Assembly (NCBI GenBank): GCA_041660225.1
Contig: JBAZWV010000002.1
Coordinates: 1-64,000 of the forward strand
Direction of reading: 5' to 3'
DNA from: JBAZWV01 sp041660225
GTDB taxonomy: Bacteria; Patescibacteriota; Patescibacteriia; 2-12-FULL-60-25
DNA: 64,000 nucleotides
The translations under genes and the position numbers were made by a program. Positions 56,808 to 64,000 of the stretch are shown here, one piece after another. Each line of letters opens with the position of its first letter. Position 1 is the first letter of the stretch. The notes beneath the pieces are model-generated. The model did no database searches and was not told the DNA's origin. It saw nothing but the letters and a program-made list of their open reading frames with translations.

Positions 56808-57826
56808 AGCTCAAGTGTTTCTCGACGTTTCGCTTCACGCGTCGCATCAGGCCCGGCATCGATCGCTTCCTGCAACGCACCTGTCAACGCGTCGATCTTT
56901 CCGACGGGTACAATCCAACCTGCGCCATTCAGCGTTTCCGGAATACCTCCGACGTCCGAACCGACAACGTGACACCCAAGGGCAAGACCTTCAAGCGCGG
57001 ATGTTGGTTGATTTTCTATTAACAATGAGGGGACCGCGAGGACACGAACACGCGCCATCAGCGTGCGGATACGTTCACGCGACAGATGTCCGTGAATCGT
57101 GAGTCGTCCGTCACCGAGGGCCGAGAGTCCGAATTTCCGTTCACCTTCGCCAACCACATGGAGTCGCGGTCGATCTTCCCCCATCGCCTGCCACGCGCTG
57201 AGTAACACGTCGATCCCTTTGTCGCGATCCACACGGCCGACATATAAAATGGCACGCTCCCGCTCCGTGGTTTCTTCCATCGAATCCAGCGCGAGCGGGT
57301 TTGGAAGAACGTCCGTGGCGGATGATCGAAAAAATCCGTGAGCGCGATGAAATAATAGGAGCCAACGGGTCGGTGAAATCACGACGTTCGGAGAACCCAA
57401 CGCGACGCGACGCGTAAAAGACCAAAACCATCGCCAGGGAAGATGAACCCACTCGAATCGTCCGTTCATCATGATCCGACCTGACGGATCGACCAGTTGC
57501 ACATCATGAAGAACATGAACCCATCTCACTCCCTCACGTTTCACGCGACGGGGCGTCCCAAACCCGCAACCGGTAAGATTGTGCGAAAGCAAAACATCCG
57601 GCTTCCATTCCAAGATCTGCTCCACGAGCTTCACGCGTGGGCGAAGATCTTTCAGGTGATGGAACAAGCGCAAAAAAACCGACGAGGACAAAAACATCGA
57701 CGCATGATGAAACACCTTCACCTCATGCCCAAGACGCTCTAATCCCTGAACGTAGATTTCAGCGATGATACCGGCTCCGCCGTGTGTTGCTGGCGGGTAA
57801 TCATTCGTCAAAACGGCAATCTTCAT
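56750..57826 (-). CDS. Family 4 glycosyltransferase
   Basis: 358 residues, GT-B fold. N-domain starts MKIAVLTNDYPPATHGGAGI; C-domain has ILYVGRVDRDKGIDVLLSAW and PSLLIENQPTSALEGLALGC, with the EGLALG variant of the E-x7-E motif. Uses an activated sugar to extend a surface glycan; donor and acceptor unknown. It overlaps the next GT4 gene by 4 bp. Confidence 0.88.
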   Translation of the reverse strand: MKIAVLTNDYPPATHGGAGIIAEIYVQGLERLGHEVKVFHHASMFLSSSVFLRLFHHLKDLRPRVKLVEQILEWKPDVLLSHNLTGCGFGTPRRVKREGVRWVHVLHDVQLVDPSGRIMMNGRFEWVHLPWRWFWSFTRRVALGSPNVVISPTRWLLLFHRAHGFFRSSATDVLPNPLALDSMEETTERERAILYVGRVDRDKGIDVLLSAWQAMGEDRPRLHVVGEGERKFGLSALGDGRLTIHGHLSRERIRTLMARVRVLAVPSLLIENQPTSALEGLALGCHVVGSDVGGIPETLNGAGWIVPVGKIDALTGALQEAIDAGPDATREAKRRETLELHRPTAVVEALASLLTSKR

Positions 57827-58890
57827 ACGATGCGATGGTACACCGCCAACAATCCATCGACATGTTTACTCAACGTGTAGCGGGACAACACACGTTCACG
57901 CGCTGCGAGACCCATCGTCTTTCTTCGCGACGGATCGTTCAATAATTCTGTGAGCGCGCTGCGAAGACCGATCGCATCTCCAGGCGGGACAAGAAGCCCC
58001 GTTTCTCCATTTGCAACGACGGTCCGCACACCCGGAAGATCCGATGCGACAACGGGAGTGCCACACGCCTGCGCTTCAACCGCGACAAGACCGAATGCCT
58101 CGGCGGACGAGGTGGATGGAAACGCGAGCACATCGGCAGATTGATACGCCGCAATGAGATCTTCTTCCCCGCGTTTGCCAATAAAATGACATCGGTCAGC
58201 GACGCCAAGCTCTTTCGCTTTCGCTTCGTAACCAGCTCTCAAATCGCCGTCACCGATCAATAAGAGATGCGCCAACGGAATACCAACCAATGCTTCAAGA
58301 AGTTCTGGCACGCCCTTAAACGAATGTGCCTTGTCCATTCCACCGACGAAGAGAATAAGCGGCACATCTTCGGAAATACCAAAACGTGCGCGATCTGAAG
58401 CTCCAGGATGGAACAGTTTTTCATCGACGCCAAATGGTAATTCGATCATGCGATCCGCGTACGGTTTGAACGAAGAATGTTCTACGTAATCTTTCGACGA
58501 TGCAATCAACGCATCCGCGACATCGAGAATCTTTTTTTGCTCACGTGAACGATACGCGTTAAACATCCATCCCTTTGCGCCGCCAGACGTCGCATCCATG
58601 TGGAGCGTGATGACCAGTTTTTTGATCTGGCTTTTGCGACGGAGACTCGCCGCAACTTCGGCCGTTCCAAAAAATGGATAATGCAGATGGACGATATCGG
58701 TTTCGCGAACAAGATGATCAAGTGCAACGATACGTCCCGCGTTTCCGATCCGATACGAAAGATGCGTGCTCAATGATGCGAGATGCGCATCAATGCCACG
58801 TTCCCGAAGCAGGGCGACTTCCATCGACGCCGCGCGACCGATCCCGCCGATCTCCGGCGGCGCGATACACGAAAGATGAAGCACGCGCAT
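57823..58890 (-). CDS. Family 4 glycosyltransferase
   Basis: 355 residues. GT-B fold: MRVLHLSCIAPPEIGGIGRA, LFVGGMDKAHSFKGVPELLE, and AFPSTSSAEAFGLVAVEAQACGTPVVASDLPG (the E-x7-E region). Same operon as its neighbours, 1 bp after the GT2 upstream. Confidence 0.9.
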   Translation of the reverse strand: MRVLHLSCIAPPEIGGIGRAASMEVALLRERGIDAHLASLSTHLSYRIGNAGRIVALDHLVRETDIVHLHYPFFGTAEVAASLRRKSQIKKLVITLHMDATSGGAKGWMFNAYRSREQKKILDVADALIASSKDYVEHSSFKPYADRMIELPFGVDEKLFHPGASDRARFGISEDVPLILFVGGMDKAHSFKGVPELLEALVGIPLAHLLLIGDGDLRAGYEAKAKELGVADRCHFIGKRGEEDLIAAYQSADVLAFPSTSSAEAFGLVAVEAQACGTPVVASDLPGVRTVVANGETGLLVPPGDAIGLRSALTELLNDPSRRKTMGLAARERVLSRYTLSKHVDGLLAVYHRIV

Positions 58891-58891
58891 A

Positions 58892-59965
58892 TTACCAACG
58901 AACCAACAAAGAAAGGATGCGATAGCTTAAACGGAACAACGGATTTGCAACGGTGCGGACAAACGGACTTTCGAATTCCTGATACGCGATCACGGGCGTA
59001 AACGTTTTCAGAATGACGGAATCCGGAACCTTGCGGGTCCGCGCGATTTCTTTGCGTCCGTTCCAAATGTACCGCCACGTCGACGCTTTGAAGAACCAGG
59101 CTGTCGCGCGTAGCTTCTCGCGCCACCATCCGCCGGAAATCGCGAAGGCGAGCAAAAAGATATCGATCGCGATCAATTGCGGGAGGAGAAGGAGGATCGT
59201 GGCCCAGTGATAATTCTTGAGTAACACCGCCGCGCGATTGCGCTCCATCCAAAACCATTTTGCGATCGAACGCGAAAATTCATACCGATGACGGCTCACG
59301 CTTTTTGGAACGAGCACGTTCTTGTATCCCGCGAGCATGATGCGCCATCCGAGATCCAAATCTTCGTGATAGGCAAACAACGTCTCATCGAGAAGACCGA
59401 CGTCTTTCAACACGCGATTCGGATACAACACGCCTGCTCCGGATGCATACCCGATCGGACGGATCTCCTGTGACACATCGCTCCGCTTCTCATGATACCC
59501 CGCGCAATATCCGAATCCGAGAAAATGAATGGCGTTTCCCGTCGAGTTCACCTCGTCCGGATTCTGCTGGAGAACTAAAAGCGATTGCGCGGATCCAATC
59601 ATTGGATCTGCTTCCGCCGCCGTGACGATTTCACGCAACGCACCCGGCTCAAACGCTGCATCGTGGTTCAACAAATACGAATATTCGTGGCCGCGCTCCA
59701 TTGAGAGCTTCATCGCCAAATTGTTTCCACCGCTGAATCCGGTGTTCATTCCCGGTTCATGCAACTCGATCGGCGGTAATACTGAGCCGTGTTTCTCCAT
59801 CTGACGCTTCACTTCGTCGAGCGATCCATCGCCGGGAGAATTGTCGACAATATGAACGGTCATTCGCTCATGTGGATACTCGAGTGTCGCGAGACCCTGA
59901 AACAACGCTTCCATGAAGGGAGCGCTTTTCCAGAGCACGACGATGACGTCAACAAACGGTTGCAT
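58892..59965 (-). CDS. Family 2 glycosyltransferase (rhamnosyltransferase-like)
   Basis: 357 residues from the ATG at 59965 (MQPFVDVIVVLWKSAPFMEA), 1 bp after the DUF2304 stop. Motifs IVDNSPGDGSLDEV, GMNTGFSGGNNLAMK, LLNHDAAFEPGALREIV and DETLFAYHEDLDLGWRI are typical of GT2 enzymes that add sugars to surface glycans. It has C-terminal hydrophobic stretches that may associate with the membrane. Confidence 0.88.
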   Translation of the reverse strand: MQPFVDVIVVLWKSAPFMEALFQGLATLEYPHERMTVHIVDNSPGDGSLDEVKRQMEKHGSVLPPIELHEPGMNTGFSGGNNLAMKLSMERGHEYSYLLNHDAAFEPGALREIVTAAEADPMIGSAQSLLVLQQNPDEVNSTGNAIHFLGFGYCAGYHEKRSDVSQEIRPIGYASGAGVLYPNRVLKDVGLLDETLFAYHEDLDLGWRIMLAGYKNVLVPKSVSRHRYEFSRSIAKWFWMERNRAAVLLKNYHWATILLLLPQLIAIDIFLLAFAISGGWWREKLRATAWFFKASTWRYIWNGRKEIARTRKVPDSVILKTFTPVIAYQEFESPFVRTVANPLFRLSYRILSLLVRW

Positions 59966-59966
59966 G

Positions 59967-60296
59967 TCAGTTTTTATCGAGATCGCGAAGGGCATCGTGA
60001 CGAACGATCTCCGTCAGTTTCCGTTCAAGCTCTTCGTGCTTGATGAACAATTTGAATACAAGAAAAAATAACATCGGAACGGCGGCGTACACAACCAAGT
60101 CCGCGCCACGACCAACGCCCACGAAATGCGCGATGCGCGTCGAAATCTGAGGAGCGATGACGATTCCGGTCGCAACGATCCAAAGCAGCGACCACAAGAG
60201 CGCTTCGCTGAGCGGAATCACGCGCTGACGAAAACGACGCCACGTCATGATAAACGCGAGCGCCATGATGGAAACAAGAATGATTTGGATCAACAT
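59967..60296 (-). CDS. DUF2304 family membrane protein
   Basis: 109 residues, three hydrophobic segments (about 2-20, 34-55 and 66-85). The order and the ending IVRHDALRDLDKN match DUF2304 proteins, which are regularly found next to polyprenyl-phosphate GT2 genes. The upstream gene is such a GT2. Probably an accessory of the transferase. Start 3 nt after TAA (TAATCTATG). Confidence 0.8.
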   Translation of the reverse strand: MLIQIILVSIMALAFIMTWRRFRQRVIPLSEALLWSLLWIVATGIVIAPQISTRIAHFVGVGRGADLVVYAAVPMLFFLVFKLFIKHEELERKLTEIVRHDALRDLDKN

Positions 60297-60299
60297 AGA

Positions 60300-60980
60300 T
60301 TAACGGACGAACATGCCGAGCAAGAGTTGCCACGCGATGTGTGCGGCGTCCCACGGCTTCTGTCCTTTACGCAATGATTCTTCCGAATACCGAATCGTGA
60401 CAGGAACTTCCATCCATCGGAGATTCGAGCGTGTCACAAGACGCAAAATCTCCGAGCAGTGTGCAAAACGATCCTGACGAAAATCGACTGTTCGCGCAGC
60501 CTGCGCGGTAAGTGCACGAAATCCGGATTGCGGATCGGTCACGCGACGCGGAACGCCGACGGCAAACGCATTAAAGGTACGAGCGGCCGCGAGGAGAATG
60601 CGCCGGCTGGTCGGCATGTTTGTCGCTTCCTGACCGAGAAAACGAGAACCGAACACGACGTCTGCCGTACCTGATCGGAGCGGTTCGAGAACGACCGGAA
60701 TCGAAGCTGGATCGTGCTGCCCGTCCGCATCCACGTGCAATACGATATCCGCTCCCAACCGTAATGCCGCCTCGGTCCCCGTTCGTAACGCCGCCCCCTG
60801 CCCCCGATTCAACCGATGCCGTAACACGACGGCACCCGCCTCTTCTGCCCGCTCGGCTGTCCCATCCCCCGATCCATCATCCACAACGACAATCGCATCC
60901 ACAAGCGGCAAAACACCCCGAATGGCATCCCCAATCCGGGTTTCTTCGCGAAATGCAGGCAAAACCGCCACAATCTTCAT
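60300..60980 (-). CDS. Family 2 glycosyltransferase, DPM1-like
   Basis: 226 residues, GT-A fold only. VAVLPAFREETRIGDAIRGV, VVDDGSGDGT, NRGQGAALRTG, HVDADGQHDP (DxD site) and TDPQSGFRALT are polyprenol-phosphate-sugar synthase motifs. No membrane helices. With DUF2304 and GtrA nearby it may make a polyprenyl-linked sugar for export. Promoter-like TAAGGT is 6 nt before the ATG. Confidence 0.88.
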   Translation of the reverse strand: MKIVAVLPAFREETRIGDAIRGVLPLVDAIVVVDDGSGDGTAERAEEAGAVVLRHRLNRGQGAALRTGTEAALRLGADIVLHVDADGQHDPASIPVVLEPLRSGTADVVFGSRFLGQEATNMPTSRRILLAAARTFNAFAVGVPRRVTDPQSGFRALTAQAARTVDFRQDRFAHCSEILRLVTRSNLRWMEVPVTIRYSEESLRKGQKPWDAAHIAWQLLLGMFVR

Positions 60981-61046
60981 CCCCGTACCTTACGCGAATC
61001 TACGGATTTTTTGTAGCCCTCCCCTCCCTGCCGTTTGTCCTCCCTA

Positions 61047-61173
61047 GGAGGCTGCGGGGGAAATCTCATTCTCCAGCGAGGACTGCTAGAGCGATCTAGC
61101 GAAGTCGCGTTCGACGCGACGAAGCGTTGAGCGAGTTCCGCAGCAGGAGAATTAGATTTCCCCCGCAGCTTCC
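61047..61173 (-). repeat. Long-stem hairpin element 2 (unique arms, shared core)
   Basis: 28-nt inverted repeat with two mismatches: left arm 61047-61074, right arm 61146-61173, and a 71-nt core (61075-61145). The core starts and ends as in element 1 on the gene strand (TGCTGCGGAACTCGCTCA ... CTAGCAGTCCTCG) and contains an extra palindromic insert of 20 nt (CGTCGCG-TCGAA-CGCGAC) relative to element 1. It begins 1 nt after the stop of the epimerase gene. No U-tract. The flanking sequence CCTAGGGAGGA is shared with element 3. Confidence 0.9.
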
Positions 61174-61174
61174 G

Positions 61175-62197
61175 CTACCCCATCTTGAAACCCAACAATC
61201 CCTTATGCGCAATCGTATAATCAATCGTCTTTTTCAAACCATCATCCAACCCCACAAGCGGCAGCCATCCCAATTTATCTTTGGCTTTCGTGATATCAGG
61301 AAGTCCAAGCGACGTCATAAACATGAGCGGCGGCTGGAACGTAATTCGCGACGTCGATCCGGTCATTTCGATAATACGCTGTGCGACGTCGATAATCGGA
61401 AGATCCAAATCGCTCCCGATGTTCGTCGGTCCGATATCTTCGCTTGCGTGCATAAGCTTCATCATGCCGTCGACGATATCATTCACGTATGCGAGCGACG
61501 TCTTAAACGTTTCATCGCCAAAAATCACAAGGTCCTTATTCTCAAGTGCGTTGGTGATAAAATCCGGAATCATCTGCCCATCGTACAACGGCATGCGCGG
61601 CCCATACGTACGGAATACACGGGCAATGCGAATATCGAGACCGTGAACCTGTTTGTAGGTTGAGCAATAGGTTTCCGCAAACCGCTTTCCTTCGTCATAA
61701 CACGCGCGCGGCGACAACATATCGACGGCACCAAATTCATCTTCGCGGAAGGAATGCCCGTCCGCCGGACGTGGCCCATAGACAACGGATGTCGATGAAT
61801 GCAAAACCTTCGCTTTATATTTCAGTGCAATATCCAACACGTTCTTCATGCCGATCGAATTCGCATACAGCGTCTGCATGCGATGCTGTTCAAATTTCTT
61901 CGGGCTCGTTGGACACGCGAGATGATAGATTTCCTGAATGCCCTGGAACTTCAACTTGAACCGCGCCAATTCCGGAAACGCTTCGAGGTCAAACGGCGCA
62001 TTGATATCCTGTCGGATGAATTCGAAATCTGGATTTTTCAGCAGCGCATCGATATTTGATTCCTGTGACGTCAAAAAGTTATCGACACAAATGACGCGCG
62101 CGTTCGCAAGCAACTTCTCGCACAAATGCGATCCGAGGAATCCCGCTCCGCCGGTGACGAGGATGTTCTTTTTGTCGAAAATGGGGACGGCAGGCAT
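61175..62197 (-). CDS. NAD-dependent sugar epimerase/decarboxylase (UXS-like SDR)
   Basis: 340 residues, extended SDR fold. NAD-binding TGGAGFLGSHLCEKL; catalytic Tyr-Lys in ACYDEGKRFAE (YDEGK) with Ser/Thr in STSVVYG; RVFRTYGPRM. This arrangement is typical of UDP-glucuronate decarboxylase (UDP-xylose synthase) and close relatives. It is a paralogue of the gene 3 bp upstream. Substrate not resolved. Hairpin element 2 begins immediately after it. Confidence 0.85.
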   Translation of the reverse strand: MPAVPIFDKKNILVTGGAGFLGSHLCEKLLANARVICVDNFLTSQESNIDALLKNPDFEFIRQDINAPFDLEAFPELARFKLKFQGIQEIYHLACPTSPKKFEQHRMQTLYANSIGMKNVLDIALKYKAKVLHSSTSVVYGPRPADGHSFREDEFGAVDMLSPRACYDEGKRFAETYCSTYKQVHGLDIRIARVFRTYGPRMPLYDGQMIPDFITNALENKDLVIFGDETFKTSLAYVNDIVDGMMKLMHASEDIGPTNIGSDLDLPIIDVAQRIIEMTGSTSRITFQPPLMFMTSLGLPDITKAKDKLGWLPLVGLDDGLKKTIDYTIAHKGLLGFKMG

Positions 62198-62200
62198 AGG

Positions 62201-63208
62201 CTAGAAGGTCAGTAATTGACGGTGTGAATTGGCGTAATCGATCATTTTTTTCAACCCGTCCTCCAAGCGGACGAGCGGGACCCATCCAAGGATCTCACGC
62301 GCGAGCGTAACATCCGGAAGTCCTGCCTCCAACCCGGATACGACAGGCTCAAAACGGATACGGGAATCGGAATTCGTAATCTGCAACACTTTTTGCGCGA
62401 CATTCACGAGGCGAACATTTACGTCCGATCCAAGGTTCACGAGTGTCACATCAACAGGCGTTGCCATGAGACGCATCATTCCATCGATGATATCGCTCAC
62501 ATACGACAACGAAATATGCGTATCCTCGTTTCCCGTGAGCACGATATCCTTGTGTTCCAGAGCGGACAACACGATGTCCGGAATCATGTTGCCATCAAAA
62601 ATCTTCATGCGCGGTCCATAGGTGCGGAAAATGCGCGCGATCTTGATATCAAGACCGTATACATCGGCGTACGTCTGCATGATCGCTTCGGAAAATCGCT
62701 TTCCTTCGTCGTACGCTCCGCGCGTCGTCAGGTGATCCAATCGGCACTCATCCGTTTCTTTCACGAACTCACGATCTTCCCGACGTCCTCCATATAACAC
62801 GGACGAAGACGCATAGAGCACCTTCGCATGATTCGATACGGCGAGATCGAGAACGTTCTTCACGCCGATGGAATTCGTCAGAACCGTTGCGATCTTAAAA
62901 TCATCGAAGTGTCGTTTTGAAATCGGACACGCAAGATGATAAATCTCCTGGATTCCCTGAAACCGAATCTTAAAACGCTCAAGCTCCGGAAACGCGAGCG
63001 GGTCGAACGGTTGCGTGATGTCGTGATTGATAAATTCAAAATGCGGATCGCGCAACAAATGATCGATGTTCGCCACCGTGCTCGTAATGAAGTTATCGAG
63101 ACAAATGACGTTCGCTTCTTTTACCAACCGGTCGCACAGATGCGATCCCATAAAACCGGCGCCGCCGGTGACGAGAACGGTCCTCCGTTCAAACAACTGT
63201 TCGGCCAT
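62201..63208 (-). CDS. NAD-dependent sugar epimerase/decarboxylase (paralogue)
   Basis: 335 residues, same SDR class: TGGAGFMGSHLCDRL, SSSVLYGG, GAYDEGKRFSE, RIFRTYGPRM. Clearly homologous to its neighbour along the whole length (shared IQEIYHLACP, KNVLD and DIIDGMM/DIVDGMM motifs). Having two side by side suggests sequential or alternative nucleotide-sugar products. It starts 3 nt after the gtrA-like stop (TAA TCT ATG). Confidence 0.85.
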   Translation of the reverse strand: MAEQLFERRTVLVTGGAGFMGSHLCDRLVKEANVICLDNFITSTVANIDHLLRDPHFEFINHDITQPFDPLAFPELERFKIRFQGIQEIYHLACPISKRHFDDFKIATVLTNSIGVKNVLDLAVSNHAKVLYASSSVLYGGRREDREFVKETDECRLDHLTTRGAYDEGKRFSEAIMQTYADVYGLDIKIARIFRTYGPRMKIFDGNMIPDIVLSALEHKDIVLTGNEDTHISLSYVSDIIDGMMRLMATPVDVTLVNLGSDVNVRLVNVAQKVLQITNSDSRIRFEPVVSGLEAGLPDVTLAREILGWVPLVRLEDGLKKMIDYANSHRQLLTF

Positions 63209-63211
63209 AGA

Positions 63212-63658
63212 TTATGGCGATTGTACCACGTCAGCCTTTCGCTTGTATGGATTGTTGTGGAACGTGAACAATCGGTGCGCCGTAAAGGTAAAAAAGGCGC
63301 CCAGCATGGCACCCAAGACCAACACGAGAAAGTCGTACAGTCCAAAGACGTCGTGCGCGAAGTAAAAGAAAACGACGTCGAGCAAGCTTGCGACGGCGAC
63401 CACACCAACATACCGCTGCGCAGATCCCCGGCTCGGTGCCTGGTGCGTAAACGTCCACAGGCGATGAAGCGTGTAGTTATACATCATCGAAATCGAAAGC
63501 GCGGCGGCATTTTGCAATGAACGCGGACCATCCATCCAAAGGAGACGGGACAACAGCGCATAGACACCGGCTTTCACCAAAAAGGAAGAACTCCCAACAA
63601 GAAGGAACCGAAAAATCATCTTCCACTCCTGCTGTATGAAAGCCGCGATCTTGTTCAT
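63212..63658 (-). CDS. GtrA-like membrane protein
   Basis: 148 residues, four transmembrane helices (about 15-35, 48-66, 82-102 and 108-128). FRFLLVGSSSFLVKAGVYAL and ALSISMMYNYTLHRLWTF match GtrA, thought to help flip polyprenyl-linked sugars or scaffold their synthesis. First gene of the epimerase operon, with a good promoter. Confidence 0.85.
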   Translation of the reverse strand: MNKIAAFIQQEWKMIFRFLLVGSSSFLVKAGVYALLSRLLWMDGPRSLQNAAALSISMMYNYTLHRLWTFTHQAPSRGSAQRYVGVVAVASLLDVVFFYFAHDVFGLYDFLVLVLGAMLGAFFTFTAHRLFTFHNNPYKRKADVVQSP

Positions 63659-63666
63659 AAGATCAG

Positions 63667-63695
63667 ATTCTATCCCATCGGTCGGGACTACACAA
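63667..63695 (-). promoter_or_regulatory. Promoter of the gtrA-epimerase operon
   Basis: Minus strand: TTGTGT (63690-63695), 17-bp spacer, TAGAAT (63667-63672, 5 of 6 match), 8 nt before the ATG. Confidence 0.6.
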
Positions 63696-63729
63696 AAGAC
63701 CCAAGATATGACAGGATAGCCTCAATTCT

Positions 63730-64000
63730 ATGTACCGATTCGGAATCCATTTTAAACGGTTCCTCTTGGTGGCCGGAGACGTCGCCATCTACCAGTTGGC
63801 CCTCGTCCTCATGCTGTGGCTTCGCTACGGCAGTGTCAGTGCGCGCGACTGGGAACTCCATGCCCCTCCGTTTGCGATTGTGAGCGGGCTCTGGATCATC
63901 GGTTCCTATGTCGCCGGATTGTACGACCTGCATCAGATGAAAAACGGCGTGAGATTCTTCCGGCTCTATCTCGAAGGGATGATGGCAAACCTCGCGATCG
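63730..64000 (+). CDS. Sugar transferase / polyprenyl glycosylphosphotransferase, N-terminal part (partial)
   Basis: The window ends inside the gene, leaving 90 residues from the ATG at 63730. RFGIHFKRFLLVAGDVAIYQ, then LVLMLWLRYG, then a second helix and SYVAGLYDLHQMKNGVRFFR, gives the two-helix start typical of the membrane domain of polyprenyl-phosphate sugar phosphotransferases (WbaP/WcaJ type) or CapD-like dehydratases. The catalytic part lies outside. Divergent from gtrA. Confidence 0.55.
   Translation, partial: MYRFGIHFKRFLLVAGDVAIYQLALVLMLWLRYGSVSARDWELHAPPFAIVSGLWIIGSYVAGLYDLHQMKNGVRFFRLYLEGMMANLAI

Noticed and set aside
61047..61173. Explanation of all three hairpins as amplification chimeras
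   Set aside because: Such artefacts can give inverted duplications but do not place the same core at three unrelated loci, each next to a stop codon. Still worth checking in the raw reads.
1..64000. CRISPR arrays, integrases, transposases or prophage genes
   Set aside because: I found no direct-repeat array and no recombinase or phage structural gene in any frame.

Overview
The window looks like a chromosomal segment of a Candidate Phyla Radiation bacterium (Patescibacteria; a Parcubacteria-type lineage is my best guess). Evidence: a type IV pilus cluster without PilQ or any outer-membrane gene, a cysteine-rich surface protein with GWAW/GWISLN-type repeats, tightly packed genes with 1-4 nt junctions, many short membrane proteins of unknown function, and FtsEX, FtsB/DivIC, MurJ and MurE-like genes fitting a thin Gram-positive-style wall. 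TGA is a normal stop codon (for example at the end of era), so the TGA=Gly lineages are excluded. The lineage is inference; no rRNA gene is present.

Layout. 1-4600: mixed accessory region (end of a MacB-type permease, small secreted and membrane proteins, tRNA-Ser, an XRE/DUF2975 pair, an AT-rich repeat protein, a lone LUD protein). 4611-12241 (minus): two DsbA-like thiol oxidoreductases, thioredoxin reductase, Lgt, a HEPN-like protein, GatA, GatC, LigA. 12251-24921 (minus): type IV pilus locus: a surface protein, PilM, N, O, a PilP-like protein, PilB, a response regulator, PilC, two major-type pilins, PilD and four minor pilins. 25067-33250 (minus): RNase H, RecJ, a 32-residue protein, LepA, a FecR-type lipoprotein, MurJ, a Rieske protein, a GT2 and a TrmH. 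33299-36823 (plus): RumA-like methyltransferase, Era and two unknowns. 36849-38405 (minus): a lipoprotein and a membrane protein. 38492-40079 (plus): Bcp, SOD and AhpC, an oxidative-stress operon. 40135-44144 (minus): HAD phosphatase, glutaredoxin, PepA, a third DsbA and a secreted nuclease. 44175-45099 (plus): Smr protein, DsbB, tRNA-Gln. 45129-50730 (minus): an operon of a DPBB/RlpA-like protein, FtsE, FtsX, two unknowns and a GH3 glycosidase. 50842-50992: tRNA-Gly and tRNA-Thr. 51054-54733 (minus): SurA-N-like, DivIC, PH-domain, MurE-like and CDP-alcohol phosphatidyltransferase genes. 54777-64000: surface-glycan region.

How the genes work together. The window is dominated by envelope biology: pilus assembly, wall synthesis and remodelling, lipoprotein modification, glycan synthesis and an oxidative folding route (three DsbA-like proteins plus DsbB). 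That route has obvious local clients in the cysteine-rich pilins and surface protein.

The most unusual feature is a family of three long-stem hairpins (9758-9850, 24989-25077, 61047-61173). Each lies at the 3' end of a minus-strand gene. Each has 21-28 bp arms unique to that locus, but a related core in the loop that begins TGCTGCGGA and ends GTCCTCG on the gene strand. They have no U-tract, unlike the ordinary terminators here. This is the best candidate for something undescribed. A second theme is promoter layout: many operon heads have a -10 hexamer only 6-10 nt before the start codon, often as TGCTANNNT and sometimes with a TTG-type -35 at exactly 17 nt, which implies widespread leaderless transcripts.
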